Assembly (NCBI RefSeq): GCF_001895145.1
Contig: NZ_BDIR01000003.1
Location: 167,420-231,419, forward strand
DNA from: Arcobacter sp. LA11
GTDB taxonomy: Bacteria; Campylobacterota; Campylobacteria; Campylobacterales; Arcobacteraceae
Direction of reading: 5' to 3'
DNA: 64,000 nt
This document shows, in pieces, positions 10,172-21,042 of the stretch. Each line of letters begins with the position of its first letter. Positions within the stretch are counted from its first letter, which is position 1. A model generated the notes under the pieces. The model saw nothing but the letters and a program-made list of their open reading frames with translations. It had not been told where the DNA came from and did no database searches. The translations under genes were made by a program, and so were the position numbers.

Positions 10172-11990
10172 ACACACCTTTAATAGCCTTTATTATATCT
10201 TCTTTTGATAAAGTTTTATCTATGCAAAGACTTGCACTATTTTCTATTTCGTTATCAATTTTAGTATCAGTATTATAGATTATTATAAATCTATTATTTG
10301 AATTTTTCATAATCTCTTTTAGTTTTTCTAGATCTAATTTATTAATATCTATAATTATCAAATCAAAACTATTATTCGTATCTATTTTAGTAGTAAGGTC
10401 TAACAAAGAACTAACTTGAGTTACATTATTTTCTATTTTTAACTCTACAATTATATTTAAATAATTTATAGGTTCATCATGTAAAAATAAAATATTCTTT
10501 TTATTTGTGTTTTCTAGATATTCATCTATCTCTTCATTTTCTATTTCAATAAGGGTTTCAAAACTCTCTTCTACTTCTTTTACTTCGGCCGTTTTATCAA
10601 CTTTTTCAAGATTTTTTGGAATAACGATACTAAAAGTACTTCCTTCATTTATCTTACTTGTAACTTCAATAGTTCCATTTAGCAATTCAATAATCTCTTT
10701 ACAAATAGCTAAGCCTAGTCCTGTACCACCATACTTTCTTGTGGTACTTCCATCTACTTGTTTAAATCTTTCAAATATTTTTTCTAACCTATCTTCAGGG
10801 ATTCCTATTCCATTATCTTCTACATAAATTCTTATATTTTCATCTTCATCTTTGGCAGCTAATTTAATCTTTCCCTCTTCTACAAACTTTAATGAGTTAC
10901 TTAAAAAGTTCTTTAATACTTGTTTGATTCTATTTTTATCACTATAGATAAAATCAATATCTAAGTTACAATCAAATTCAAAAATAAGGTTTTTTTGCAA
11001 AACTTGAGGTTCAATCATATCTTTAATTTCGTACATCATTTTATAAAAATCTATTGTTTCATAATTAAGACTAACTTCTTTAGCTTCAAGCTTTGATACA
11101 TCTAAAACATCGTTAATTAAACATAGTAAATCATTACCACAACTGTTTATGATTTTTAAATTCTTAACATGCTCTTCTTCTAGTTTATTATCTTTATTTT
11201 TTGTCATTACAGAAGAAATTATATTTATAGAATTTAAAGGGGTTTTTAACTCATGACTCATATTTGCTAAAAAATCATCTTTTGATTTATTTGCTTCTTC
11301 TAAATCTTTTTTCTGCTTATCTTGTATCATTGTTAATTGTTGTAAGTTTATATATGATTCATTAATATGTTTAGACATATCATTTATACTATTTGATAAT
11401 TCTTCAAACTCGTCTGATGTACTTATCTTTAAGCTTTCATGATACTCACCACTACCTATAAGTTCCATATGGGTTTTCAATTTATTTATATATGACAAAA
11501 AGAAATGTTTTACAATATAAATTAAAACTATAAATAAAAATACAAATAATGAAAGTACCAAAATTATATATTCTTTTATATTTTTATCTATGATTTTGTC
11601 ATATTCTTTTTGAGATAAACCAATTTCTATATCACCTACATATTTTTTTAGAACAGTAACTTTTTCTTTAAATATAAGCAAATTGTCATTTAAAATCGCG
11701 TCTTTGTTTATTCTTGATATCAATTCATTATCTTTTGATACTTCTAAATATGCTAAGTTATCATAGTTTTCAATAACCGTAATAAGAAAAATATTTAATT
11801 CAGAAAAGTTTTGTTCATCAAGGTAGTTTGAACTAACAGATGAAATTGTATGTAATATTAAAGTACCCTCTTTTTTTAAAATTGATAGAATAGAAGCTTT
11901 TTCATTTTTAATTGCTAAATAGGAAAAAGTAGATAAGAAAACCATAAGAGTAAGTAAAAATATAATTGTAATTTTAGGCAGTAACTTCAT
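10161..11990 (-). CDS. Membrane sensor histidine kinase with C-terminal degenerate receiver (cassette A)
   Basis: This 609-residue inner-membrane kinase has TM1 at about residues 8-27, a short extracytoplasmic sensor (about 30-138), TM2 at about 141-165, a HAMP-like segment, HisKA with His246 in ANMSHELKTPLNSIN, and an HATPase with NFLSNSLKF, DNGIGIPEDRLEKIF and GGTGLGLAICKE. The last 110 residues look like a receiver that has drifted: ILFLHDEP, a potential acceptor Asp in LIIIDINKLD, and Lys in CIDKTLS. It starts a two-gene operon with the soluble receiver-kinase. The paralogue is at 26175-28058, and the linker YINLxQLTxIQDKQK before the H-box is almost identical in the two. Unlike copy B, no periplasmic binding-protein gene is beside it. 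Confidence 0.9.
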   Translation of the reverse strand: MKLLPKITIIFLLTLMVFLSTFSYLAIKNEKASILSILKKEGTLILHTISSVSSNYLDEQNFSELNIFLITVIENYDNLAYLEVSKDNELISRINKDAILNDNLLIFKEKVTVLKKYVGDIEIGLSQKEYDKIIDKNIKEYIILVLSLFVFLFIVLIYIVKHFFLSYINKLKTHMELIGSGEYHESLKISTSDEFEELSNSINDMSKHINESYINLQQLTMIQDKQKKDLEEANKSKDDFLANMSHELKTPLNSINIISSVMTKNKDNKLEEEHVKNLKIINSCGNDLLCLINDVLDVSKLEAKEVSLNYETIDFYKMMYEIKDMIEPQVLQKNLIFEFDCNLDIDFIYSDKNRIKQVLKNFLSNSLKFVEEGKIKLAAKDEDENIRIYVEDNGIGIPEDRLEKIFERFKQVDGSTTRKYGGTGLGLAICKEIIELLNGTIEVTSKINEGSTFSIVIPKNLEKVDKTAEVKEVEESFETLIEIENEEIDEYLENTNKKNILFLHDEPINYLNIIVELKIENNVTQVSSLLDLTTKIDTNNSFDLIIIDINKLDLEKLKEIMKNSNNRFIIIYNTDTKIDNEIENSASLCIDKTLSKEDIIKAIKGVYDE

Positions 11991-12055
11991 CTAAATACTC
12001 TTTAAAATAATAATTTTATATATATGATAAATTATTGTAACATAAATTCTAATAA

Positions 12056-14050
<1,995 letters not shown>

Positions 14051-14148
14051 ATTCTTTCACTTTTCTTAAAAATGTTACCTTTTTATATACTTTTAATAGA
14101 TTATAAGTAAAATCAATAAATAAGCTTAAAATTTCTCTTTAATTACTT

Positions 14149-14154
14149 TATAAT
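14149..14154 (+). promoter_or_regulatory. Likely -10 element of the acyl-CoA thioesterase gene
   Basis: A perfect TATAAT lies 30 bases before the thioesterase ATG in an otherwise AT-rich leader. No convincing -35 is visible, which is common for sigma-70 promoters in this phylum. Confidence 0.5.
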
Positions 14155-14184
14155 AATTCATAAGTAAAAAAAAAGGGTAATAAA

Positions 14185-14658
14185 ATGAGTGAAAATTACA
14201 AAAGAGAAAAATCACTAACTATGACAATGTTAATGACTCCTGATAAAGCAAATTTCTCAGGAAAAAATGTTCATGGTGGGGAAATTTTAAAAATGTTAGA
14301 TCACGTTGCATATGCATGTGCTGCAAGATATACAGGAATGTATGCTGTAACATTATCAGTTGATATGGTTTTATTTAAAAACCCAATTAAAATTGGTTCT
14401 CTCGTAACTTTTCACGCCTCTATAAACTATACCGGTAGAACATCTATGGAAATTGGTATAAAAGTAATTTCAGAAGATATAAAAGACCATACACTTAAAA
14501 ATACAAATGTTTGTTACTTTACAATGATTGCAATGGATGAAGATGGTAAAACAACACCTGTTCCAAAACTAGAACCTGAAACAGAAGATGAAAAAAGAAG
14601 ATACAATGATGCTATTGCAAGAAGAGAATCAAGAATGGCATCTAGACATTCTAAATAA
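14185..14658 (+). CDS. Acyl-CoA thioesterase, hotdog fold
   Basis: This 157-residue single-hotdog enzyme of the YciA/YkhA/BACH type hydrolyses acyl-CoA to free acid and CoA in the cytoplasm. Motifs are LMTPDKANFSGKNVHGGEIL (the NxxGxxhGG motif with a catalytic Asn/Asp region), MLDHVAYACAARYTG and VTLSVDMVLFKNPIKIGS. The C-terminal 25 residues are highly charged. Length and motif order fit the cytoplasmic single-domain family that works as a hexamer. Chain-length preference is not readable. The ribosome-binding site AAAAGGGT lies before the ATG. It ends at a strong bidirectional terminator shared with the converging ABC-F gene. Confidence 0.9.
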   Translation: MSENYKREKSLTMTMLMTPDKANFSGKNVHGGEILKMLDHVAYACAARYTGMYAVTLSVDMVLFKNPIKIGSLVTFHASINYTGRTSMEIGIKVISEDIKDHTLKNTNVCYFTMIAMDEDGKTTPVPKLEPETEDEKRRYNDAIARRESRMASRHSK

Positions 14659-14674
14659 CTTTAAATAATATACA

Positions 14675-14708
14675 AAAAAAGGGATGGAAGTTTTTCCATC
14701 CCTTTTTT
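14675..14708. terminator. Bidirectional intrinsic terminator between thioesterase and ABC-F genes
   Basis: A perfect 15-bp inverted repeat (AAAAAAGGGATGGAA with TTCCATCCCTTTTTT) around a GTTT loop reads as a hairpin plus T-tract on both strands, between two convergent genes. Confidence 0.92.
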
Positions 14709-14753
14709 AATGTCCAAAAATATAATTGTATGTATATTATTGGACTTTAATAC

Positions 14754-16343
14754 TTATGAGTTTTTTGATTCAATAAACTCTTCATAAGTTCCTTTGAAGT
14801 CAATAATTGAGCCATCTTCTTGAATTTCGATAATTCTATTTGCATAAGCATCTAATAATTCCCTATCGTGAGAAACACAAATTACAGAACCAGGATATGC
14901 TAATAATCCTTCTCCCAATGCAATAATTGCCTCTAAGTCAAGGTGGTTTGTAGGCTCATCAAGAACCATAAAGTTTGGTTGTTCTAACATTATTTTTGAT
15001 AAAAACATTCTGTGTTTTTCTCCACCAGAACAAGATTTAACTTGTTTTTCCTGTTCAGTTCCGTTAAATAACATTCTTCCTAAACAATTTCTAATTTCTG
15101 AGATATCAGCATCTCTATCAAAGTTTCTTAACCAATCATATAAAGTTATATCACCATCAATTAAATCTGTTGCATTTTGAGGGAAATAACCATTTTGAAT
15201 AGTTGCACCCCAATGAATTGTACCTTCATCTGCTTTTAATTTTTCTACTAAAATTTCACATAAAGTTGTTTTACCAATACCATTTGGACCAATTAATGCA
15301 ATTTTGTCATCTTTTTCAACTGTAAATGAAATATCTTTTAATACAGTTTCACCATCAAATGATTTTGATATATTTTTAACAATTAATAACTCTTTACCAA
15401 CTTCTCTTTTTTGTTTAAAAATAATAGATGGATCTCTTCTACTTGATACTTGAATTGCACTAACATCTAATTTATCAAGTTGTTTTTGCCTAGAAGTCGC
15501 TTGTTTTGCCTTTGAAGCATTTGCAGAGAATCTAGCAATAAACTTTTCAAGTTCTTCTTTTTCTTTTAATTTTTTATTCATATCAGTTTGTTGTTGCTTA
15601 GCTATTACAGTTGAAGCAATATACCAATCATCATAATTACCAGAGAACTCTCTAATTTGTTTAAAGTCAACATCTAAGATATTAGTACAAACAGCATTTA
15701 AGAAGTGTCTATCGTGAGAGATTACTACCATAGTACCATCATGGTGTTGTAATTGGTTTTCTAACCAACCAATAGTTTCAATATCAAGGTTATTTGTAGG
15801 CTCATCTAAAAATAAAACATCTGGTTTTGGATATAAAACTTGTGCAAGTAAAACTTTAAATTTATCTCCACCTGTAACTGTAGACATTAAATCATTTTGT
15901 TGAGATGCAGGGAAACCTAAATCTTCTAAAATTTTTGTAATTTTTATATCATATTCATAAGTTGGATCTTCTTCACAACAAACGATTTCCAGTTCACCAA
16001 GTTTATCACCAATTTCATCAGTGTACTCTTCTAAGTAAAGTTTTTCTTTTTCTTTAATTGCATCATAAAGTCTTTTATTTCCTAAAAGTACTGTATCAAA
16101 GATTGAATACTCTTCATAAGCAAATTGATTTTGTCCTAAAGTTCCAACTTTTTTACCATTCTGAACTTGAACTTCACCCTCAGTAGCATCTTCAATTCCT
16201 GAAAGTATTTTTAAAAAAGTTGTTTTACCAGCACCATTTGCACCAATAAGACCATATCTTTTACCTGTATCTAGTTTTATATTTATATCTTGAAATAGCA
16301 CTCTTGCACCGAATGCTTTTTTAAGGTTAACTGTTTGAACCAT
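14754..16343 (-). CDS. ABC-F family ATPase, YbiT-like
   Basis: This 529-residue cytoplasmic protein has two ATP-binding cassettes and no membrane segment. Cassette 1 has Walker A GANGAGKTT (residues 34-42) and Walker B VLFLDEPTNNLD. Cassette 2 has GPNGIGKTT, the signature CSGGEKHRMFLSK and FMVLDEPTNHLD. The inter-cassette linker carries the charged helical region typical of ABC-F factors that bind the ribosomal E site and regulate translation. The first signature is atypical, VTGGDKFKVLLAQ instead of LSGG; a non-canonical first signature is, as I recall, a mark of the YbiT branch. There is no evidence of antibiotic resistance. It probably forms a single-gene unit bounded by the 14675 terminator. 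Confidence 0.92.
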   Translation of the reverse strand: MVQTVNLKKAFGARVLFQDINIKLDTGKRYGLIGANGAGKTTFLKILSGIEDATEGEVQVQNGKKVGTLGQNQFAYEEYSIFDTVLLGNKRLYDAIKEKEKLYLEEYTDEIGDKLGELEIVCCEEDPTYEYDIKITKILEDLGFPASQQNDLMSTVTGGDKFKVLLAQVLYPKPDVLFLDEPTNNLDIETIGWLENQLQHHDGTMVVISHDRHFLNAVCTNILDVDFKQIREFSGNYDDWYIASTVIAKQQQTDMNKKLKEKEELEKFIARFSANASKAKQATSRQKQLDKLDVSAIQVSSRRDPSIIFKQKREVGKELLIVKNISKSFDGETVLKDISFTVEKDDKIALIGPNGIGKTTLCEILVEKLKADEGTIHWGATIQNGYFPQNATDLIDGDITLYDWLRNFDRDADISEIRNCLGRMLFNGTEQEKQVKSCSGGEKHRMFLSKIMLEQPNFMVLDEPTNHLDLEAIIALGEGLLAYPGSVICVSHDRELLDAYANRIIEIQEDGSIIDFKGTYEEFIESKNS

Positions 16344-16460
16344 TTATTAAATTCTCCGTTATATTTTATGTCGCGATTATATCTAATTTTTACTATATTT
16401 TTTGTTAGATGAACTATTCTTAACAAACTATTTATTTTTTTATATAAAAAAGTAATTGAT

Positions 16461-17804
16461 TTATTCTAGAATATTAGCTATCTCTTTAATTGCATCTTCA
16501 TTTTTAAGACTAAATTTTATTTCAATTCTTCTTGATTCATCTTTATCTTCTATTCCTTTTTTGTCATAAATAGGATCTAGAAAAGAACGTCCACTTGCAA
16601 CTATTAAATTTTTCAAATTCTCTTTTTTCTGAAAATCAAGAGATAAAAGAAAATCCATCACAGAGTATGCTCTTTTTTGAGAAAGTTCTAAGTTATAAAG
16701 AAAAGTTCCTTTTGAATTTGTATGCCCTTCTATTATGATTTTATCAATATGTTTATTTATCTCTTCATTTTCTAAAATTGTATAAAAATAATCATAAATA
16801 GCATCCTTTAAAGAATTTTTTGAGCTCTCTTTTAATTCAAATTTACCTTCATCAAACAAAATATTTGAAGATAGTCTTATTGCACCATTTTTAGGGTCAA
16901 TTTGCATATTTTTACCTAGTTTATTTTTTAATAAACTTATGACTTTTATTTTTATTCCAGTAAGATTTTTGATTTTTGATTTTGTTGAAAGTAAATCTTT
17001 TGAAAGTATACTATGTCTATTTTCTGTATCTTTTAATTTTTGAGATAATACTTTTATTTCATCATCAAGAAAACCATTTTTTTCTTCAAATGATTTTATA
17101 AGTGCTTGTTTTTCTAATACATCTTCTAATAAACTATCTAGTCTCTTGTCTTTTTCTTCTAAGCTTAACTCTACTTTTTTTAGACTTATTTCTAAATCTT
17201 CTTTTTGAGTATTTAATTGTGAAATTTCTTTTTCAAAACTCTTTTTTTCATCTAAAAATATAACTATTTTTTCATCTTTTATTTTTAAATTTGAATCTAA
17301 TTTATTAATATCTGAAAGTAAAGATTTTTTTTCTTCTTCTAAACTTTTTAATCTCTTTTCTAAGTCATCTTTTGTTGTTGAAAAAAGAGCTAATTTACTT
17401 TTTTTATCTATTAACTCTTTTTCTTGTTTACTAAGTATAGACTCTTTTTTTTCTAATACAAGTTTTAGTTTTTCATTTTCCAATAATCTTTTCTTTAAGT
17501 CACTTTTAGTATCTTCAAAATCAAATTTCACTTTTTTTAGGTCTTTTCTTGCTTGTTCCAAATCAGTTACAGTATTTTTTATTTTTAACTCTTTTTGGAT
17601 TAACTCTTTTTTATTTTTTTCTAATGCAATTTTTTCTTTTTTTAAAGTTTGTTCTAATATATTTGATTCTGATTGAAGTAGTGAGTACTTAACAATAATT
17701 GCCCCAATAAGTAAGATAAAGACAAAAAGCAATCCTGCCATTAAATCTGCATAAGATATCCAAAAGTTTGTATTACTATCTTTGTTCATCTTTTGAACTT
17801 TCAT
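16461..17804 (-). CDS. MotB/OmpA-like protein with long coiled coil (ZorB-like stator subunit)
   Basis: This 447-residue protein is anchored by one N-terminal helix (about residues 18-41, WISYADLMAGLLFVF). The Asp in YAD occupies the place of the proton-accepting Asp of MotB. A very long coiled coil (about 45-285) leads to a C-terminal OmpA-like peptidoglycan-binding domain (about 300-440, with IIIEGHTNSKGTFLYNLELS, SQKRAYSVMDFL and DESRRIEIKF). It is therefore a predicted stator subunit of a proton-driven motor. It overlaps the upstream MotA/ExbB-like gene by 29 bases. An internal ATG at 17789 is an alternative start. The coil is far longer than in flagellar MotB. Its role is unknown, and no flagellar or Zorya genes lie nearby. 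Confidence 0.85.
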   Translation of the reverse strand: MKVQKMNKDSNTNFWISYADLMAGLLFVFILLIGAIIVKYSLLQSESNILEQTLKKEKIALEKNKKELIQKELKIKNTVTDLEQARKDLKKVKFDFEDTKSDLKKRLLENEKLKLVLEKKESILSKQEKELIDKKSKLALFSTTKDDLEKRLKSLEEEKKSLLSDINKLDSNLKIKDEKIVIFLDEKKSFEKEISQLNTQKEDLEISLKKVELSLEEKDKRLDSLLEDVLEKQALIKSFEEKNGFLDDEIKVLSQKLKDTENRHSILSKDLLSTKSKIKNLTGIKIKVISLLKNKLGKNMQIDPKNGAIRLSSNILFDEGKFELKESSKNSLKDAIYDYFYTILENEEINKHIDKIIIEGHTNSKGTFLYNLELSQKRAYSVMDFLLSLDFQKKENLKNLIVASGRSFLDPIYDKKGIEDKDESRRIEIKFSLKNEDAIKEIANILE

Positions 17805-18864
17805 TTAAATCTTTTTGAATTAAATTCTTACCTAAGTCTTTCAAATCACTTGATACTAATTCAAAAGAAGATAAAACAGAATATATCTCAGACTTTACAG
17901 CTTTTGAGTGTTTGTTTTGAGCATCGACTGAATTTGATAAAGAGGCATTAGTTTCTAAAACTAAAGAGTTTAGTTTTTCAAAACTTTCAAGAACTAAATG
18001 TTGTTTTTTACTTGCATCATCAAACACTTTAGTTAAATTCTCATAACTTTGAGCAAGTTTACCCTCTATAATTTTATGCTCTACATCTAAATCATTAATT
18101 GTATTTAATTTTGTTTTTGCAATTTCATCTAATTTAAAAATAAACTCTGGAGTTAAAATTGATTCTAACTTCTCTAAAAGCTGTTCATTTTGATTTTTAG
18201 TATCTGCTAAAGTTAAAAGTTCAATTTCTTCTTTGTTCCATACTAAATCTTTATATTGTAATTTGATATCTTCTAAATTATTTTGTATTTTTGTCAAACC
18301 TCTTTTTTCAAAAAAAGTCCACCAAATAGATAAGAATATTCCATATATAGAAGCATAAAAAGCCGTTCCCACACCACTTAATAAGATTGTGATTTCACTT
18401 TCTAAAGCTTCTTTAGATTCTACTGTAAAATTAGGCATAGATATTGCAATGGCAGTGAAAGTTCCTAAAATACCCAAGGTTGGGAATATAGAAGCTGCAA
18501 TACTTGCGAAGTTATCATTTCTTATATTTTTAACATAGTTATCAAAAAATAGGTCAATATCACCATAAGATTTTTTCTTCCCTGCAATAATTAGCTCATT
18601 TGAAAGTAAATACTGATCAATTTTTTCAACTACTGTATCTAAAGAATTACGATAAGAGGCAAAAGAATACCAAGCATTATGGGAAATAAAAAAAATAAAA
18701 ATAAGTAAAATAAGAAATATTATAAGAACTGAATGAAATTCTACTTTTAAAGGAATAAAATTTAAATACCCTAAAAGTATCATTGCAAAAAGAGCAAAAG
18801 GAACGGATAAAATCATAAAAAATCTAGGAAAAGTATTTATTTTTCTTTCGGATAACTGAATCAT
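17776..18864 (-). CDS. MotA/TolQ/ExbB-like proton channel protein with coiled-coil tail (ZorA-like)
   Basis: This 362-residue inner-membrane protein has four predicted helices (about 14-36, 43-63, 119-141 and 160-183). The last two carry the channel-family pattern IFPTLGILGTFTAIAIS and LLSGVGTAFYASIYGIFLSIWW. About 175 residues of predicted cytoplasmic coiled coil follow. With the overlapping MotB/OmpA-like gene it should form a 5:2-type proton-driven complex. The long tail and lack of flagellar neighbours make it closer in shape to ZorA of Zorya defence systems, or to other uncharacterised motors, than to MotA. No ZorC, ZorD or ZorE gene is present: the flanking genes are thiI and an ABC-F ATPase. 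The function is open. Confidence 0.82.
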   Translation of the reverse strand: MIQLSERKINTFPRFFMILSVPFALFAMILLGYLNFIPLKVEFHSVLIIFLILLIFIFFISHNAWYSFASYRNSLDTVVEKIDQYLLSNELIIAGKKKSYGDIDLFFDNYVKNIRNDNFASIAASIFPTLGILGTFTAIAISMPNFTVESKEALESEITILLSGVGTAFYASIYGIFLSIWWTFFEKRGLTKIQNNLEDIKLQYKDLVWNKEEIELLTLADTKNQNEQLLEKLESILTPEFIFKLDEIAKTKLNTINDLDVEHKIIEGKLAQSYENLTKVFDDASKKQHLVLESFEKLNSLVLETNASLSNSVDAQNKHSKAVKSEIYSVLSSFELVSSDLKDLGKNLIQKDLNESSKDEQR

Positions 18865-18925
18865 TTAACACTCCAATAAAAAGTATCAAATATTGTATCA
18901 TAAAACGATATATTTGTTAGTATAA

Positions 18926-18950
18926 TTTATAGACCATTAAGGTCTATAAA
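18926..18950 (-). terminator. Hairpin over the thiI stop codon, possible terminator
   Basis: TTTATAGACC pairs with GGTCTATAAA around a 5-base ATTAA loop. The left arm on the minus strand encodes the last thiI codons and the stop lies in the loop. The downstream T-tract is weak, so termination is only likely. Confidence 0.55.
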
Positions 18951-20397
18951 CTTTTATATTTTTGTAGTTTTCAGCATCTCTTAAATACTGTGCATGTAAT
19001 TGACTTAATATCCCTTTATCACAGTAAAAAAGATACTCTTTATTTTGAGGAAGTTTTTTAAACTCTTTTTTTAAATTATAAAATGGTATCTTTATAGTTT
19101 CGCAAGAAGTTTCAATACATTCATTTCCTTGTCTAATATCTATAATCGTATATTTGCCATTTGATATATCACTAACTGTTTCCATTTGTCCTATATCTTT
19201 TACATCATTTACAATTTCATCAACAGAAATGCTTACAGAGTCTTCAACTGCTTTATCTAAAACTGAATAATCAAATTTCTTAGCTTCTTTTTCCATTCTG
19301 TTATAAGAACCATGTGTTACTGGGTTTTTTGATATAACACCACAATACTCAGGCATAGCTTCAGCAAAATGCCTTGTACCAATTTTACTTGCAATATCAA
19401 TTATTTCTGGTTTATTCATAGTTGATAATGGTCTAATAACTAACTTATTAGTAGATTGGTCTATTAAAGCTAAATTTCTTAATGTTTGACTTGAAACCTG
19501 CGCTACACTTTCACCTGTAAGAAGTGCATCAATTCCCATTTCATCAGCAATCTTTTCTGAAGCCATTAACATAAGTCTTTTTAGTGTTACACCCATATAT
19601 GATTCATGAGTTGATTTAAATATTTCAGTAACAACATCATCAAAAGGAACAGATATAAAAGATACTTTGTGAGATGAACCAAACTTACTCCACAAGTATA
19701 AAGCAACTTGTTTTACTCCAATTTCATGTGCAACACCACCTAAGTTAAAAAAGATAAAGTGTGTTTTTATTCCTCTTTTCATAGTTAAATAACTAGCAAC
19801 AGTAGAATCAAACCCACCTGACATAAGTGATAAGATATCACCTTGCGTTCCTAAAGGAAAACCACCTAAACCTCTATGTTTTAAAGTAATGATATTCAAT
19901 TGATTATTTAATAATTCAATATTTATAGTAACTTCTGGATTATGTAAATCTACACCTTTTGATTCATTGTGAGCTAACATATATCCACCAACTGTCTGTT
20001 CTATATTTATAGATTTAAAATCATGTGTTCCTGAACGTTTAGCTCTAATAACAAAAGTCTTACCTTCTATCTCTTTTGACATTTGTTCATTTACAATTAC
20101 TTTTATTTCATCTAATGTAGTTACTTTATCAAATTGTAAAGCTTCTAGTACTAACTCTATACCTGGTGTTTCAAGTAGTTTTTGTCTTACTTCAACAACA
20201 ACATCTATTGGACATACAACTTCTATCTTATCAAAGAATTTTTTTGTTTGTATATCTTCGGAAATACGAGTTACTAGTTTTTGAATATTCCCATAAAGTT
20301 GTCCTACCATTTGTCTTTTAGCGGATGAACCCTTTATCATAATCTCAGGGAAAAATTTTAGTATAAATTTTTGTGTCTTTATTTCTGACATTTCCAT
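18937..20397 (-). CDS. thiI: tRNA 4-thiouridine synthetase
   Basis: This 486-residue cytoplasmic enzyme thiolates uridine 8 of tRNA and may supply sulfur for thiamine thiazole. The order is a ferredoxin-like/THUMP N-terminal region, an ATP pyrophosphatase PP-loop (SLMSGGFDSTVAS), the conserved Cys segment MPEYCGVISKNP, and a C-terminal rhodanese domain with the persulfide cysteine in LFYCDKGILSQLHA. The rhodanese domain makes it the long, E. coli-like form. The start ATG at 20397 follows AAGGTT; a second ATG two codons later has no good ribosome-binding site. It lies upstream of the MotA/MotB-like pair on the same strand, with a hairpin between. Confidence 0.95.
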   Translation of the reverse strand: MEMSEIKTQKFILKFFPEIMIKGSSAKRQMVGQLYGNIQKLVTRISEDIQTKKFFDKIEVVCPIDVVVEVRQKLLETPGIELVLEALQFDKVTTLDEIKVIVNEQMSKEIEGKTFVIRAKRSGTHDFKSINIEQTVGGYMLAHNESKGVDLHNPEVTINIELLNNQLNIITLKHRGLGGFPLGTQGDILSLMSGGFDSTVASYLTMKRGIKTHFIFFNLGGVAHEIGVKQVALYLWSKFGSSHKVSFISVPFDDVVTEIFKSTHESYMGVTLKRLMLMASEKIADEMGIDALLTGESVAQVSSQTLRNLALIDQSTNKLVIRPLSTMNKPEIIDIASKIGTRHFAEAMPEYCGVISKNPVTHGSYNRMEKEAKKFDYSVLDKAVEDSVSISVDEIVNDVKDIGQMETVSDISNGKYTIIDIRQGNECIETSCETIKIPFYNLKKEFKKLPQNKEYLFYCDKGILSQLHAQYLRDAENYKNIKVYRP

Positions 20398-20478
20398 TAT
20401 AATTAGAACCTTATTTTTTAATAGGCGGAATTATAACATAAGAGTAGTAAAGGATAGATAGTAGGATAATTATTGAGT

Positions 20479-20904
20479 TTATAGTTTATTATTAATATAA
20501 TTTACAAGCTTTATATCTTCTTCTACAATATGTCTAACAAAAACATTTTGAACAAAGTTATAAAGTTCATTACCAGATTTACTTACACTAAGAATAGGTA
20601 AATTTAAAGAAATAAAGTTTAGCATCTCTAGTAATTTAGTATGGAGTATTTTGTGTTCTTTAAGTAAAGGATAATTTATAGATGCCATATATTTTTCTTC
20701 ATTCTTAAAATGTTTATTGACATAAGAATATAATTCATCAACAACAGCATTCAAAGATTTTTTTTGTTCTTTTTTGTCATTTCTTAGATAAATATCATTT
20801 GCTTTTCTTGCAATTTCAAATAACTTTTTGTGCTCAGAATCAATTTTTATATTTCCTACAATATATTCATTTTTCCATTGGATAAAGTTCTTATCATCGC
20901 TCAT
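20479..20904 (-). CDS. Bacteriohemerythrin
   Basis: This 141-residue soluble single-domain hemerythrin carries oxygen on a non-haem di-iron centre. All expected ligands are present: His25 (IDSEH), His65 and Glu69 (HFKNEE), His84 and His88 (LKEHKILH), His125 and Asp130 (HIVEED). Length and spacing are normal. In microaerobic Campylobacterota such proteins are thought to store or deliver oxygen or protect iron-sulfur enzymes, which is family knowledge rather than anything shown here. It appears to be a single-gene unit with an AGGATC ribosome-binding site before the ATG. Confidence 0.95.
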   Translation of the reverse strand: MSDDKNFIQWKNEYIVGNIKIDSEHKKLFEIARKANDIYLRNDKKEQKKSLNAVVDELYSYVNKHFKNEEKYMASINYPLLKEHKILHTKLLEMLNFISLNLPILSVSKSGNELYNFVQNVFVRHIVEEDIKLVNYINNKL

Positions 20905-21003
20905 AAAGATCCTTTAAAAATGTTAATGTATAACAATTATTAATATAACTTCATGCATGATATAATTATATAGTATTTTTTAAAAAATATTAATTAATAT
21001 AAA

Positions 21004-21034
21004 AAAAAGCCAAGAGAAACTTTCTTGACTTTTT
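21004..21034 (-). terminator. Intrinsic terminator of the reductase operon
   Basis: On the minus strand an 11- to 12-bp stem (AAAAGTCAAGA with TCTTGGCTTTT, one G-U pair) around a 7-base loop ends in a T-run. It lies just after the nitroreductase stop codon. The plus-strand version has a mismatch, so it is oriented for the minus strand. Confidence 0.75.
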
Positions 21035-21042
21035 ATATATTT

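Noticed and set aside
16461..18864. A complete Zorya defence system
   Set aside because: Only ZorA/ZorB-like subunits are present; neighbours are thiI and an ABC-F gene, with no ZorC, ZorD or ZorE.
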